A stretch of 64,000 nt of DNA, taken from the NCBI GenBank assembly GCA_040768665.1, contig JAXGMN010000049.1, positions 41,618-105,617 of the forward strand, given 5' to 3'. Position 1 is the stretch's first letter. Every line of letters begins with the position of its first letter. Shown in pieces: positions 1-8,762 of the stretch. Source of the stretch: JABWBD01 sp040768665 (lineage in GTDB: Bacteria; Planctomycetota; Planctomycetia; Pirellulales; Thermoguttaceae). The position numbers were made by a program, and so were the translations under genes. The notes beneath the pieces were generated by a model. That model had not been told where the DNA came from. It was given only the letters and a program-made list of their open reading frames with translations, and ran no database searches.

Positions 1-2
1 CG

Positions 3-1577
3 CCGTTTCCCGACGGTTCCGTGCCGCAGCGCCTGATGGCGCACCAGACGAAGTTCCCGGAGCCGATCCTCAAGCAGCGTCCCGACGTGCCCGCGGAATT
101 GGTCGGGATTATTGGCCGAATGACCGCCAAGAAGCCGAAGGATCGCTATCAGTCGGCGCGCGAAGTGGCCGAGGCATTGAAGAAATGGCTCGAGGGAAGC
201 CCGGAAGTCAGCGGGTTCATGCGGCGGTTCATCCGCACCGGGCCGAGCAACACACCGCCGCCGACCGCGGTTCGACCCCGGCCTCAAAGCAAATCGCCCG
301 AGGACGAGCGCGACCTGGAGCTGGCGCCGATCGAGGAAGACCAGGAGACCGACGAGCCGCCGACTGCAACGGAGACTACGGACTCCGGCGCCGCGCAACC
401 GGCCGTCGCCGAAGAGTCCCTCGAGGCGGCAAGCGAGGACACCTCGCCTGCCGATCACGAGGCGACATCGCCTCCGATCGATCTCACTGACGAATTGGGC
501 GAGTTGAGCGCGCCGAGCGATCCGCTGGCAGAACTGTTGGCCGCGGAAGCATCGGCTTCCGCCGCGCCCTCGTCTCTGCACGACGCAGATCCTGCCGTCG
601 CGGCAAGGCATTTACCGGCGGCAAGAAAACCCCAGCCCGGCAAGCCGGACGACGCTTCCCTTGTTCAGTCGCCCGTGGTTTGGGCCGGGCTCGCATGTCT
701 CGTGGTTGTGATCGCGATCGTGTGGCTCGTGGCGAGTCAGTTCCCCGGCGAATCACCCCCGTTGGACCAACCGGTTGCCGTGGTGCCTGCCCCGGCGGGT
801 GCTTCGAATCCCATCGAGCCGAAACTGGAGCCGGAAAGCCCGCCGCCCGCAGAATCCCCGAAGCCGCCCGCCGCGGCTGATCCCGGCCGCGATCGCAGCA
901 AGTCGCCGGAAGACGTACAGTCAGACTCTGGTGAGCCGAAAGCCAAGCCCCAAGTAGAACCTTCAAAATCGCCAAAAGAGAGCAGCAAATCGCCGGAATC
1001 TTCCGCCGGTCGGAAACAGGCGCCAAAGGCAAAGCCCAAACCCAAACCTTCGCAGCCGAAGACAGCTCCGGAGGCCAAGCCTCAGGAAGAAACAAAGGAG
1101 AAGAAGGAACCCCCGAGCAAGCCCAAAGAAGCCGAGAAGACCGACGTGAAGACGCTGCTCGGGAGCGTTGAAAAGATCGCCTTTCGGCCTGTCAAGTCGA
1201 TCGAACGGGACCCTCGAGGGAGGTTCAACATGATGGTCTGGCGCGAGGCTCAGGAAGCGGCAAAGCACGCCGGACTGGCCCTGGTCGAAGATGCGTCGGC
1301 GATTACGGACGACAGCCTGGCTGTTATGGATCTCGCGATCGAAGCGGTCCCTTCCGGGCCGATGGCGGAGGTGATCCTATCCGCTGAACTGAACGTGATC
1401 GGTTCCGACGAGAAACCCCTGAAGGTTTGGGAGCATCGGACGCCGCTCGGCACTTTCGCCGTGCAACTGTTGCGGCGCGGGATTCCCACCCCGGTGATCG
1501 GCGCTCTCCGGGATGAAGTCGGCAAGTTCTTCGACAAGTTCGTCAACGATTACCGCGAAGCTTCCGGCAAGCAGTAG
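3..1577 (+). CDS. Serine/threonine protein kinase, C-terminal part (5' end outside window)
   Basis: The reading frame is open to the left edge, so this is a fragment. The first ~60 residues match the end of a PknB-type kinase C-lobe: a FPDGS..QRLMAHQ stretch, then PEPI..RPDVPAELVGIIGRMTAKKPKDRYQSAREVAEAL. ATP-binding and catalytic motifs would lie upstream. A long Pro/Glu/Ala-rich cytoplasmic linker follows, then one membrane segment near residues 217-240 (WAGLACLVVVIAIVWLV). A second, Lys/Pro-rich linker leads to a compact C-terminal domain of ~130 residues outside the membrane, which I do not recognise. This build (kinase, single helix, exported sensor or anchor) is common in planctomycete Hanks-type kinases. 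The target is unknown. Confidence 0.85.
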   Translation, partial: PFPDGSVPQRLMAHQTKFPEPILKQRPDVPAELVGIIGRMTAKKPKDRYQSAREVAEALKKWLEGSPEVSGFMRRFIRTGPSNTPPPTAVRPRPQSKSPEDERDLELAPIEEDQETDEPPTATETTDSGAAQPAVAEESLEAASEDTSPADHEATSPPIDLTDELGELSAPSDPLAELLAAEASASAAPSSLHDADPAVAARHLPAARKPQPGKPDDASLVQSPVVWAGLACLVVVIAIVWLVASQFPGESPPLDQPVAVVPAPAGASNPIEPKLEPESPPPAESPKPPAAADPGRDRSKSPEDVQSDSGEPKAKPQVEPSKSPKESSKSPESSAGRKQAPKAKPKPKPSQPKTAPEAKPQEETKEKKEPPSKPKEAEKTDVKTLLGSVEKIAFRPVKSIERDPRGRFNMMVWREAQEAAKHAGLALVEDASAITDDSLAVMDLAIEAVPSGPMAEVILSAELNVIGSDEKPLKVWEHRTPLGTFAVQLLRRGIPTPVIGALRDEVGKFFDKFVNDYREASGKQ

Positions 1578-1785
1578 ACGCTGCCTTTCCGGTCCGTGGT
1601 TCTGACCGAAAGGAGACCGGCAGTGGTCCGTTCGCTGTCCATCCGGTTGCGCGCGTGGATTGCCGTTGCTCTGGCTGCCGTGTTCGCGCGGTCAACAGTG
1701 GCCAGAAGTTTCCGTTGACCGTTGAACAGTAAGCTCCGTAGGTGAACAATGCGAGACGATTGAATCCCCGGAGGAGTCTTCGACG

Positions 1786-2862
1786 ATGCGAGAAGAGGAT
1801 GCGTGCGCGGGCTGGTGCCGCCCGATGATTCTGGCGATGCTCCTGCATGGGATCGCGACGGGCGTCAATGCCGCCGATCAAACCGACTGGTTTCACCAGG
1901 CCCGGTGGGGTGTCATGACGCATTACCTCGGCGCCCCACCGAGCTCGGCGGAAGGCGCCGAACTGACCTCCGAGATGTGGAATCGCCAGGTCGACGCATT
2001 CGATGTCGCCGGGCTGGCCGATCAAGTCGCCTCGACCGGCGCCGGCTACCTCCTTTTTACTCTCGGTCAGAACTCCGGCCACTACTGTGCACCCAATGCC
2101 ACGTACGACCGTCTCACGGGGATTTCGCCAAGCAAGTGCTCGCGCCGCGATCTTGTGGCGGATCTCGCAGGAGAACTTCAAAAGCGGCGAATCCGCCTGA
2201 TCGTATATCTACCCAGCGGCGCCCCGGCCGCCGACGTGGAAGCCCGCAAGAAGCTCGGGTGGCGATGGGGACGGCCGGGCGGTTGGCAGTTGCCAGGCGA
2301 GCCGGTCGGCGGGCGGCTGATTGAGTTTCAGCGAAAGTGGGAAGCAATCATCCGGGAATGGTCGCTCCGTTGGGGGAAGGCCGTGTCGGGGTGGTGGATC
2401 GACGGCTGCTATTTCGCCGACGACATGTATCGCTTCGATGACGAACCGAACTTCGCCAGCTTCGCCGCCGCACTGCGAGCTGGCAATCCCGACAGCATCG
2501 TGGCGTTCAACCCCGGCGTTCGCGTGCCGGTGGTCGCCCACACGAAAGAGGAGAATTACGCGGCGGGCGAAGTCAACCTGGACAAGCTGTCCGCCGCTGT
2601 TGCCGCATGCCCGGGCCGCTGGCTGGAATACGACGGAGCGAAAATCCAGTTTCACATCCTCTCCTATCTGGGCACGTCCTGGTGCCGCGGCGAACGGCCG
2701 CAGTGGCCCGACGAAAAGGTGGCCGACCTGACGCGTCATGTCGTCGATCAGGGCGGCGTGATCACTTATGACGTGCCGATCCAAACGAGCGGTTTGATTT
2801 CGGAGCCGTTTGTCCAGCAGCTACGCACGATCGGCAAGGCTGTCGCGGTGGCAAGCCGTTAG
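1786..2862 (+). CDS. GH29-like (alpha-L-fucosidase-type) secreted glycoside hydrolase
   Basis: 358 residues. A hydrophobic N-terminal segment ending in GVNAADQ suggests export. The start ATG has GGAGGAG nine bases upstream. The mature protein begins with DWFHQARWGVMTHYLGAP, which resembles the WF..AKFGIFIHWG opening of GH29 fucosidases. Later YLLFTLGQNSGHYCAPN and the GWWIDGCYF motif supply a plausible nucleophile Asp, as in the FDG/W of GH29. At ~340 mature residues it holds the TIM barrel but lacks the C-terminal beta-sandwich of typical fucosidases. The substrate is not certain; it may be a GH29 relative acting on another deoxy-sugar polymer. Confidence 0.7.
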   Translation: MREEDACAGWCRPMILAMLLHGIATGVNAADQTDWFHQARWGVMTHYLGAPPSSAEGAELTSEMWNRQVDAFDVAGLADQVASTGAGYLLFTLGQNSGHYCAPNATYDRLTGISPSKCSRRDLVADLAGELQKRRIRLIVYLPSGAPAADVEARKKLGWRWGRPGGWQLPGEPVGGRLIEFQRKWEAIIREWSLRWGKAVSGWWIDGCYFADDMYRFDDEPNFASFAAALRAGNPDSIVAFNPGVRVPVVAHTKEENYAAGEVNLDKLSAAVAACPGRWLEYDGAKIQFHILSYLGTSWCRGERPQWPDEKVADLTRHVVDQGGVITYDVPIQTSGLISEPFVQQLRTIGKAVAVASR

Positions 2863-2933
2863 TCGTCTTACGGCGCGGGCCAGTTGCGGCAGGCACACGG
2901 AATCGAGGTCGACTCACGGAACTCCCGACAAAG

Positions 2934-3005
2934 ATGCAGGCGATGGTGCTCGAACGCCCCGGCGAGCCGCTTCGGTTCTCGGAAGTGCCGGTTCCGCGAC
3001 TCGGG
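2934..3005 (+). pseudogene. Remnant of a zinc-type alcohol dehydrogenase N-terminus
   Basis: An ATG followed by ~23 codons reads MQAMVLERPGEPLRFSEVPV PRLG when split at residue 20. This is the standard opening of the zinc-dependent alcohol dehydrogenase family (M.AMVLE.PGEPL...EVPVP.PG). Likeness stops at once: the GEVLV and GVC..D motifs that should come next are missing, and the frame runs into unrelated sequence. I read it as a truncated leftover of a lost gene. The match rests on one short segment, so chance is possible but unlikely. Confidence 0.5.
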
Positions 3006-3063
3006 CTTGCAGGATGGTTGGAAGCGGCGATCGAAATCGACCGGCCATATCCCCGCGGGGTCG

Positions 3064-3087
3064 CTCTGATCGGTGATCCGATCAGAG
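3064..3087. terminator. Stem-loop downstream of the ACT-domain gene
   Basis: Perfect 10-bp stem (CTCTGATCGG / CCGATCAGAG) with a TGAT loop, 31 bases past the stop codon of the minus-strand ACT gene. There is no T-run on either side, so it may slow or process transcripts rather than act as a classic intrinsic terminator. Confidence 0.4.
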
Positions 3088-3117
3088 GCGAGCCGCCTTC
3101 GTCGGGTTGGACGCAAG

Positions 3118-3495
3118 TCATTCGAAGACTTTCTTGGCCTTTTTCGGGTCGTCGACGGCGATCGCAAGTTCAATCAAGTCGCCGGCCAGACCGACCACGT
3201 AGACCGCCTCCAGGTTCAAGCCCGCGTCGGCAAGCTTTGCTGCCACGCTGGTCAGCTCGCCGGCGCGGTTTTCCAACAACACGTTGATGATCTCCTTTTC
3301 TTCGAAACGCACGCTGGCGGAACTCAGCGCGCTGCGAGCCGCCTCGAGGTCGTCGGGAATGAATCGCAACACCGCCTGGTTCCCCAGCGCCATCGCTGCA
3401 ATCGATTTGATGTTGACCCCTTTCAGTGACAACGCATTCGTGACGTCTGCCAACTCCCCGGGGCGATGCGTCAAATGAATCACCAGGTCTCTCAT
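3118..3495 (-). CDS. Tandem ACT-domain protein
   Basis: 125 residues made of two ACT domains, about residues 1-65 (MRDLVIHLTHRPGELADVTNALSLKG...) and 70-125 (INVLLENRAGELTSVAAKLADAGLNLEAVYV). Each shows the RPGEL / RAGEL ligand-loop motif typical of amino-acid-binding ACT domains. No enzyme domain is attached, so it is probably a free-standing regulator or sensor. The frame is open further upstream, but ATG at 3495 is chosen because GGAGG lies eight bases before it; ATG 3513 is an alternative. A TATACT -10-like box lies ~80 bases upstream. The ligand is unknown. Confidence 0.8.
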   Translation of the reverse strand: MRDLVIHLTHRPGELADVTNALSLKGVNIKSIAAMALGNQAVLRFIPDDLEAARSALSSASVRFEEKEIINVLLENRAGELTSVAAKLADAGLNLEAVYVVGLAGDLIELAIAVDDPKKAKKVFE

Positions 3496-4329
3496 GGCAA
3501 TTGCCTCCGACATGCAGTGGTTTGTGGAACTGACGCCGGCCGGGCGTCGAGAAGCGCAGGCCGGCGCCGATTGCCAGTATACCGACTCCGGAAAGCGTCG
3601 CACGAGCAAGTCAAAACCAGCTTTGCGCCGGCCGAGGGTGTGGCCACCAAGGCTGCGATTTCTCAAAACAGAAGGCATTGGGTGGCCACGCGCTTCTGGG
3701 TGGTTGGACCGGATGGCTTGCGAGCGATGCGAAGCTTTGCAGACGCGCCGGGAGGAAGTCTCGATGCGGACGCCAGACGCGAGGGAACTGCGGCAAGCAT
3801 AGCCGTTGCTCCGAGAGGCTGAGAACCAAGTTGCCAAAGATCTGCGAAGCAGGAGGGCGTCGATGCCGTTGGGCCTGCCCCGTGGACAAGTGTGATCATT
3901 TGTCCATTTACCAGTATGATCGATACGGCGCACCTGGTCAAGAGGTTTTTTTCGGCCGAGGCATAGTTTCTTTGAGTTTGGAGGAGGGGGGCGGCCGCGT
4001 CAAAGTGGGGCTTTGGGGTTGGGGAACAGCGTTATTGGAGGGCAGAACCGATCGAGTTGAACCGAACAGGACGGCGGGCCGTCGCGTAGCAGACACGGTG
4101 TTTCCCCGGATGTCATCAATTCGACGTCATGGACGGGCTGCAAAGCGGCCGAGATTGCTCACCGACTCGTCGTTCACAACCTGCTGGCGGCCAAGCAGAT
4201 TTACAGGGCTTCCCCGAGAAAGTCCGCGAGTTCAGCATGTTCGGCATCCCATTTGCTTCAGGCCATATCCGGGGTATGTCTGTCGGTCAGGCAGACCCGC
4301 CGCCGAGGCCTTTCGCCGGAGAACTTATC
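3496..4329. other. Long gene-free stretch
   Basis: About 830 bases between divergent genes. Open frames here lack a ribosome site or recognisable protein and look like high-GC shadows. A TATACT box (minus strand, 3581-3576) could serve the ACT gene. The frame of the next gene stays open back to 4129, so a longer N-terminus for it cannot be excluded. Nothing else seen. Confidence 0.4.
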
Positions 4330-6558
4330 ATGATCCAAAGACTCGTTTCCGGAGCATGCCTGACCGCTACGGCGGTCCTCGCTGGAACGATGCTTTCCGC
4401 GTCCGCACAACCGAATCAGCCGCTCGTAGGAAATGGAGGACAGGAATTCACCCAAGGCGAAATCCTTACACGCGGCCCGATTCATGAAGCCTACGCCGAA
4501 GCAGTGCAGACAAGCCCCGAACCAGGAATGATCGTTCCGACCGCGCCGCCCGAATCGATCGAAGAGATGCCGCCGGATCAACGGCCCGCCGAGGGAGAGG
4601 CGATTTGGATACCAGGCTACTGGGCGTGGGACGATGATCGTGAGGAATTCATTTGGATCAGTGGAGTCTGGCGCCTCCCGCCGCCCGGGGCTGAATGGGT
4701 TCCCGGCTACTGGGACGAAGTCGCCAACGGCCATCAATGGGTTTCCGGATACTGGTGGTCCCGGGAGCAAGGGCAAGGCGAGTCGAGCGAGGTCGTCTAC
4801 TTGCCGGAACCGCCGCGAACGCTTGAAGTCGGCCCTTCCAGCCCCACACCCACCGACCAGCACTTCTGGGTGCCAGGCTGCTGGCACTGGCGCGAAGTGC
4901 GGTACGTCTGGCGTCCCGGGTACTGGGCCGCGGGTGTGCCCGAATGGGTTTGGATTCCGGCGCGCTACGTCTGGACGCCGGGTGGTTATCTCTTTGTTCC
5001 GGGTCATTGGGACTATACGCTTGACAGACGCGGCCTGGTGTTCGCGCCGGTCTATTTTGGGCCAATTGTCTACACGCGGCCGGTGTTCCGATACGTGCCG
5101 ACGGTGGTGATCAACACGACGGTGTTGCACACCACTCTGTTTGTGCGACCGCATTATTGTCATTACTATTTCGGCGACTACTACGCTACCACCTACCGAG
5201 ACCGGGGTATCGTTGCCTGGTTCACTTTCCACGAGGATCGCCGCGGCTACGACCCGCTCTTTGCCTATCACCACTGGCGGCATGGTCGCGACCGGAGTTG
5301 GCTCAGCCGTTTGCACGAGACCTACGAGTACCGTCGCGTCCATGAGGAAGCGAGACCACCGAAAACGTATCGGGCGATGCGTGAGCGGATCGCAGAGAAA
5401 CCGGCCGATCGAACGTTCCGGCTGGCAGCCGGGCTTAACGAAGTCGAGGAAATCAAGGACCTGCCGATACGCCTCACTCGTGTTGAAGGGCAGCAGCGCG
5501 AACGACACCTCCAAACCAAGAACGAATTTCGCGAGTTCGTACACCAGCGAGCCAAGCTGGAGCAACAACTCGTCGAGCAGGACAAGACGCGACCGGAACG
5601 TGCGCGCGGGGCCCTCCCGGAAGCCGCTGGTATCCCGACTGCAGATACAAGACAAGAGCCAAAACGCGTCAAGCTGCCAGAGACTCCGCTCGCTCGGTTG
5701 CGATCGGATCGCGGGCACGGCGAAACCGCGGTTGATCGGCGAGGTGCAGAACAGTCTGTTGGACGGCGGTCGTCTGAGCAGCCGGGCCGAGCTAAGGTTC
5801 TGGAAGGCCGGAATGCCTCAGAACAGCCTGGCGCCTCGCAACCCCCGCATTCGGGTGCCACGCCGCAACAGCCGCAAGAACCTGCGGCGATACCGGGAGC
5901 CGACCGTCGCCAGGGCGATCTGCGGCGTGGGCGAGTCGAAGACTGGCAACGGGAACGCGTGCCCCGCATGGGGACCGAATTGCCCGGTCCGGCCCAGCGA
6001 TTCGGTGTCCCAGGGCCTCTGCAAGGAATGTCACCGGCACGTCCTGGCACTGGCGATCAGCCGCCGGGCACCGATCTTGATCGTTCCGGCTTCCCATCCG
6101 AACTTCGTTCCGGCCGACAGCCGGAATTCGATCGGCGATCGCACATGCGGCCGGAAGTGTTGGACAAGTCCGGCGGGTCGACACTTCCAGGGATCGGCGG
6201 TGAGCCGCCGACGGCTAAACAGTCGCCACTGCCCGGCACCCCTGGGCTGCAGCCGGGCCCGCAGACCAGTCAGCAGCAGCCCGCTATCCGCCCCATGCCG
6301 CAGCAACCGCGCGGGCAGTTCGACCGGTCACTCCGCTTTAGCCCGCAAATCACGCCCGGACTCCCGAGCGGCTCCGCGGTGGAGCAGGGGCGGAGTTCCG
6401 CCCGCATGCAGATTCCGCAACAGCAAGCAGAGGCGAACCGCGAGGAACGCGGACGGCCGTCATTTGAAAGCCGAGCCGGCGACCGCGGCAGCCGCCAGCG
6501 AGGTGGACCGCCGCCGGAACGCTCCCGTGGGCGCGGAGAGCGGGAAAAGGACGACTGA
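4330..6558 (+). CDS. Secreted YXWGXW-type repeat protein with Pro/Gln/Arg-rich tail
   Basis: 742 residues from the ATG at 4330 (GGAG nine bases upstream). A signal peptide ends near SASAQ. Residues ~80-260 hold about eight aromatic repeats of the form WxPGYW or WVSGYW (WIPGYWAWDDD, EWVPGYWDEV, HQWVSGYWW, FWVPGCWHW, YVWRPGYWA, LFVPGHWDY), the pattern of YXWGXW/DUF-type cell-envelope proteins. A Tyr/Phe-rich middle and a charged helical stretch follow (~350-430). The last ~300 residues are low-complexity Pro, Gln, Gly and Arg, likely disordered. Function is not established. Export and aromatic repeats suggest an envelope or matrix structural role. The next gene is convergent. Confidence 0.75.
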   Translation: MIQRLVSGACLTATAVLAGTMLSASAQPNQPLVGNGGQEFTQGEILTRGPIHEAYAEAVQTSPEPGMIVPTAPPESIEEMPPDQRPAEGEAIWIPGYWAWDDDREEFIWISGVWRLPPPGAEWVPGYWDEVANGHQWVSGYWWSREQGQGESSEVVYLPEPPRTLEVGPSSPTPTDQHFWVPGCWHWREVRYVWRPGYWAAGVPEWVWIPARYVWTPGGYLFVPGHWDYTLDRRGLVFAPVYFGPIVYTRPVFRYVPTVVINTTVLHTTLFVRPHYCHYYFGDYYATTYRDRGIVAWFTFHEDRRGYDPLFAYHHWRHGRDRSWLSRLHETYEYRRVHEEARPPKTYRAMRERIAEKPADRTFRLAAGLNEVEEIKDLPIRLTRVEGQQRERHLQTKNEFREFVHQRAKLEQQLVEQDKTRPERARGALPEAAGIPTADTRQEPKRVKLPETPLARLRSDRGHGETAVDRRGAEQSVGRRSSEQPGRAKVLEGRNASEQPGASQPPHSGATPQQPQEPAAIPGADRRQGDLRRGRVEDWQRERVPRMGTELPGPAQRFGVPGPLQGMSPARPGTGDQPPGTDLDRSGFPSELRSGRQPEFDRRSHMRPEVLDKSGGSTLPGIGGEPPTAKQSPLPGTPGLQPGPQTSQQQPAIRPMPQQPRGQFDRSLRFSPQITPGLPSGSAVEQGRSSARMQIPQQQAEANREERGRPSFESRAGDRGSRQRGGPPPERSRGRGEREKDD

Positions 6559-6611
6559 GCAATTGGCTGTCAGCCCGGCTGACTGGGAACAACCCTGAGC
6601 AGTTGGCTGGC

Positions 6612-6639
6612 AGCCCGGCTGCTTCCGAGCAGCCGAGCT
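6612..6639. repeat. REP-like palindrome, family 2 copy 1
   Basis: AGCCCGGCTGCT, loop TCCG, then AGCAGCCGAGCT: a 12-bp stem with one mismatch, between two convergent genes. A degenerate half (GTCAGCCCGGCTGACT) lies just upstream near 6574. The same palindrome recurs near 45131, 56052 and 63933. Confidence 0.7.
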
Positions 6640-6646
6640 GCTCTCG

Positions 6647-7864
6647 CTACTTGATCCCCGGCCGTCGTTCGATTGCCCCTCGAACGCCCAGCACTTCCGG
6701 ATGGCGGGCAATCTTGTCGCTGAATACGCGAGCGTCGTCGATGATCGGCCGGATCTTTCGCACCAACTCCTCGACATTTTCCACCGTATCCGCGATCTGC
6801 TCGTAAAGTTGCGGGTCCTTGATCAGGCGGGCAATCGTGCCCTCTCCGCTATTGAGCGACTGGCTGAACACCAGCAGCTCCGCCAGCACGCGATCCAGCT
6901 TCTCGCTTCCTTGGTCGAGCCGGGCCATGATCTCCGGCCCTTTAACCCCCAATGGCTCGGTGAAGCCGGCGATATTCGTCAGGTTCTGGTCAGCAAGGGC
7001 CATGGTTTCGCCCATCCGAGTGACGGTCTGACGCGTGTCGCGAATCAACTCGGGCAGATGGGCAATTGCCTCCTGGAGCTGTTGCCGGGTCTGTTCGTCT
7101 CCGACGATCCGGTTGATGTTCTCAAGTGCCAATTCGAGGTGGGCCGAGACCCTGTCGCTTCGGGCCAGAATGTCGTTGATCCGCCCTTCGTTTTTCTCCA
7201 GAAGCGATCCTACCCGCCGGACCACGTGGCGCAGCTCCTCGCTGGTCTGGGCCACGGAATTCACGGCCTTGGCGAAATCTTGCTGCAAGCTGCCGACCAC
7301 CTCGATGGCATCGGGCGCCACCTCGCCGATGATCACGTCGCCTTCCTTGAGATGAATCTCGGCTTCCGCCTTTGGCTTCGGACCCCCAGGCTGCGCCGCG
7401 GCCAAGCCTTGCTGTGGCTGGTACGAGACCGGCAGGACGAGCAGTTGCGGCGACCGCGACACGCTCCCGTTCGGCGGAGCCGGATCTTGGGGAGCCGGCA
7501 CAGGTGACCAGTTCAATCCCGACCGGCTAATGAACTCCACGCGAGCGTCGCCCAGAAGCGACTTCGTGATGCGGCAGACGTCGGCCCGAGGGATCTTCCG
7601 GTCGCCATCGATCTGGGCGGTAACGATCACCCCGTCGCCGTCGGGAGCGAACTCGACATCGGTGACCCGGCCGATCAGAATGCCGCTCTTGCGGACCGGC
7701 GTGTCTTTGGTCACACCGGGCGCATCCTGGAACCGGATTTGAATCGTATACGTGTCCTGCATCAGTTTAGGGAGTTCCCCGAAGAGCAAGGCGAGAATCG
7801 CCATGGCAATCAGGGTACCAAGGACCATCACGCCGACGCGAAACTGAACCACGCGTTCATCCAT
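6647..7864 (-). CDS. mlaD: MlaD-family (MCE domain) lipid-binding protein
   Basis: 405 residues. One N-terminal membrane helix (~10-32) is followed by an MCE domain (~36-115: YTIQIRFQDAPGVTKDTPVRKSG, then LIGRVTDVEF). After a spacer comes a long helical region with repeated Asn/Leu heptads, as in extended MCE proteins that form a tunnel between membranes. ATG 7864 lies two bases after the stop of the ATPase gene, so the genes are coupled; a longer frame upstream overlaps the ATPase and is rejected. With the permease and ATPase it should form an envelope phospholipid transporter. The C-terminal half is longer than in E. coli MlaD. Confidence 0.88.
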   Translation of the reverse strand: MDERVVQFRVGVMVLGTLIAMAILALLFGELPKLMQDTYTIQIRFQDAPGVTKDTPVRKSGILIGRVTDVEFAPDGDGVIVTAQIDGDRKIPRADVCRITKSLLGDARVEFISRSGLNWSPVPAPQDPAPPNGSVSRSPQLLVLPVSYQPQQGLAAAQPGGPKPKAEAEIHLKEGDVIIGEVAPDAIEVVGSLQQDFAKAVNSVAQTSEELRHVVRRVGSLLEKNEGRINDILARSDRVSAHLELALENINRIVGDEQTRQQLQEAIAHLPELIRDTRQTVTRMGETMALADQNLTNIAGFTEPLGVKGPEIMARLDQGSEKLDRVLAELLVFSQSLNSGEGTIARLIKDPQLYEQIADTVENVEELVRKIRPIIDDARVFSDKIARHPEVLGVRGAIERRPGIK

Positions 7865-7866
7865 GA

Positions 7867-8700
7867 CTACCTGCCATTCTGCATACGCATTTCCATAAGC
7901 CGCTCCCCCGCCTCGCCGCGAACGAACTGCGTAACCCGGCGGTCCCGGCACTTCTCCAGCCCGTCCGGGGGGCCGTCGTAAAGGACCTGGGGGTCCTCGC
8001 GGTGCAGACGGTTCAGCGGGTAGAGCATCACGACTCGATCGGCAACCTTCCGGGTCGTCTGCATGTCATGGGTTACGACGATACTGGTCACTGGGTGCGC
8101 GCGGCGCGTGCTAAGAATCAGTTCATTGATCACGTCGCTCATGATCGGGTCTAACCCTGTGGTCGGCTCGTCGTAAAGCATCACCTCCGGTTCCATGGCA
8201 AGCGCCCTCGCCAGCCCGACACGCTTCCGCATGCCGCCCGACAATTCCACCGGCCGCATGCCCGTAACCGCTTCGGATAGGCCCACTTCCGCAAGCCTCG
8301 CCAGAACGATCTGCCGGATCTCGCGCTCGGATCTGCGCGTGTGCTGCCGCAAAGGAAAGGCGACGTTCTGGGCCACCGTCATGCTATCAAACAGAGCCGC
8401 CTGCTGAAAAAGGAAACCGAAGCGGATCCGCTGACGTGCCAACTCCCGCTCGCCGAGCCGGGCAAGACTCTGACCGTCGAACCGGACCTCTCCCTGCGTT
8501 GGCCGGAGCAGCCCGATCACCGACTTCAACAAAACCGTCTTTCCGCACCCGCTTTCCCCGATGATCGCCACGGTTTGCCCTCGGGGGATCGCCAGGTCGA
8601 CCCCCCGCAGCACATGCTGCCGGCCGAACCGCACCCCGAGCCCCACGATCTGCAGCAGCAACTCGGCGGAGTCGAATCGGGAGGCGGGCGAATGGATCAT
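7867..8700 (-). CDS. mlaF: Mla-type ABC transporter ATPase
   Basis: 277 residues. Walker A GESGCGKT is at 48-55, the signature LSGGMRKRVGLARAL is near 150, Walker B VMLYDEPTTGLDP follows, and the switch His is in VVTHDM. It is the cytoplasmic motor for the MlaE permease. Its stop is directly followed by mlaD. The extra C-terminal ~40 residues (ECRDRR..QFVRGEAGERLMEM) match the tail seen in MlaF/Mkl proteins. Confidence 0.92.
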   Translation of the reverse strand: MIHSPASRFDSAELLLQIVGLGVRFGRQHVLRGVDLAIPRGQTVAIIGESGCGKTVLLKSVIGLLRPTQGEVRFDGQSLARLGERELARQRIRFGFLFQQAALFDSMTVAQNVAFPLRQHTRRSEREIRQIVLARLAEVGLSEAVTGMRPVELSGGMRKRVGLARALAMEPEVMLYDEPTTGLDPIMSDVINELILSTRRAHPVTSIVVTHDMQTTRKVADRVVMLYPLNRLHREDPQVLYDGPPDGLEKCRDRRVTQFVRGEAGERLMEMRMQNGR

Positions 8701-8762
8701 CGCGGGATGCTCTCAGATAGTGCTCGTGGGGCAGCGGTACTCGATTCGGGCGGTATTCGCTT

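Noticed and set aside
4129..4329. Longer N-terminus for the YXWGXW protein
   Set aside because: The frame is open, but the ATG at 4330 has a ribosome site and begins a clear signal peptide.
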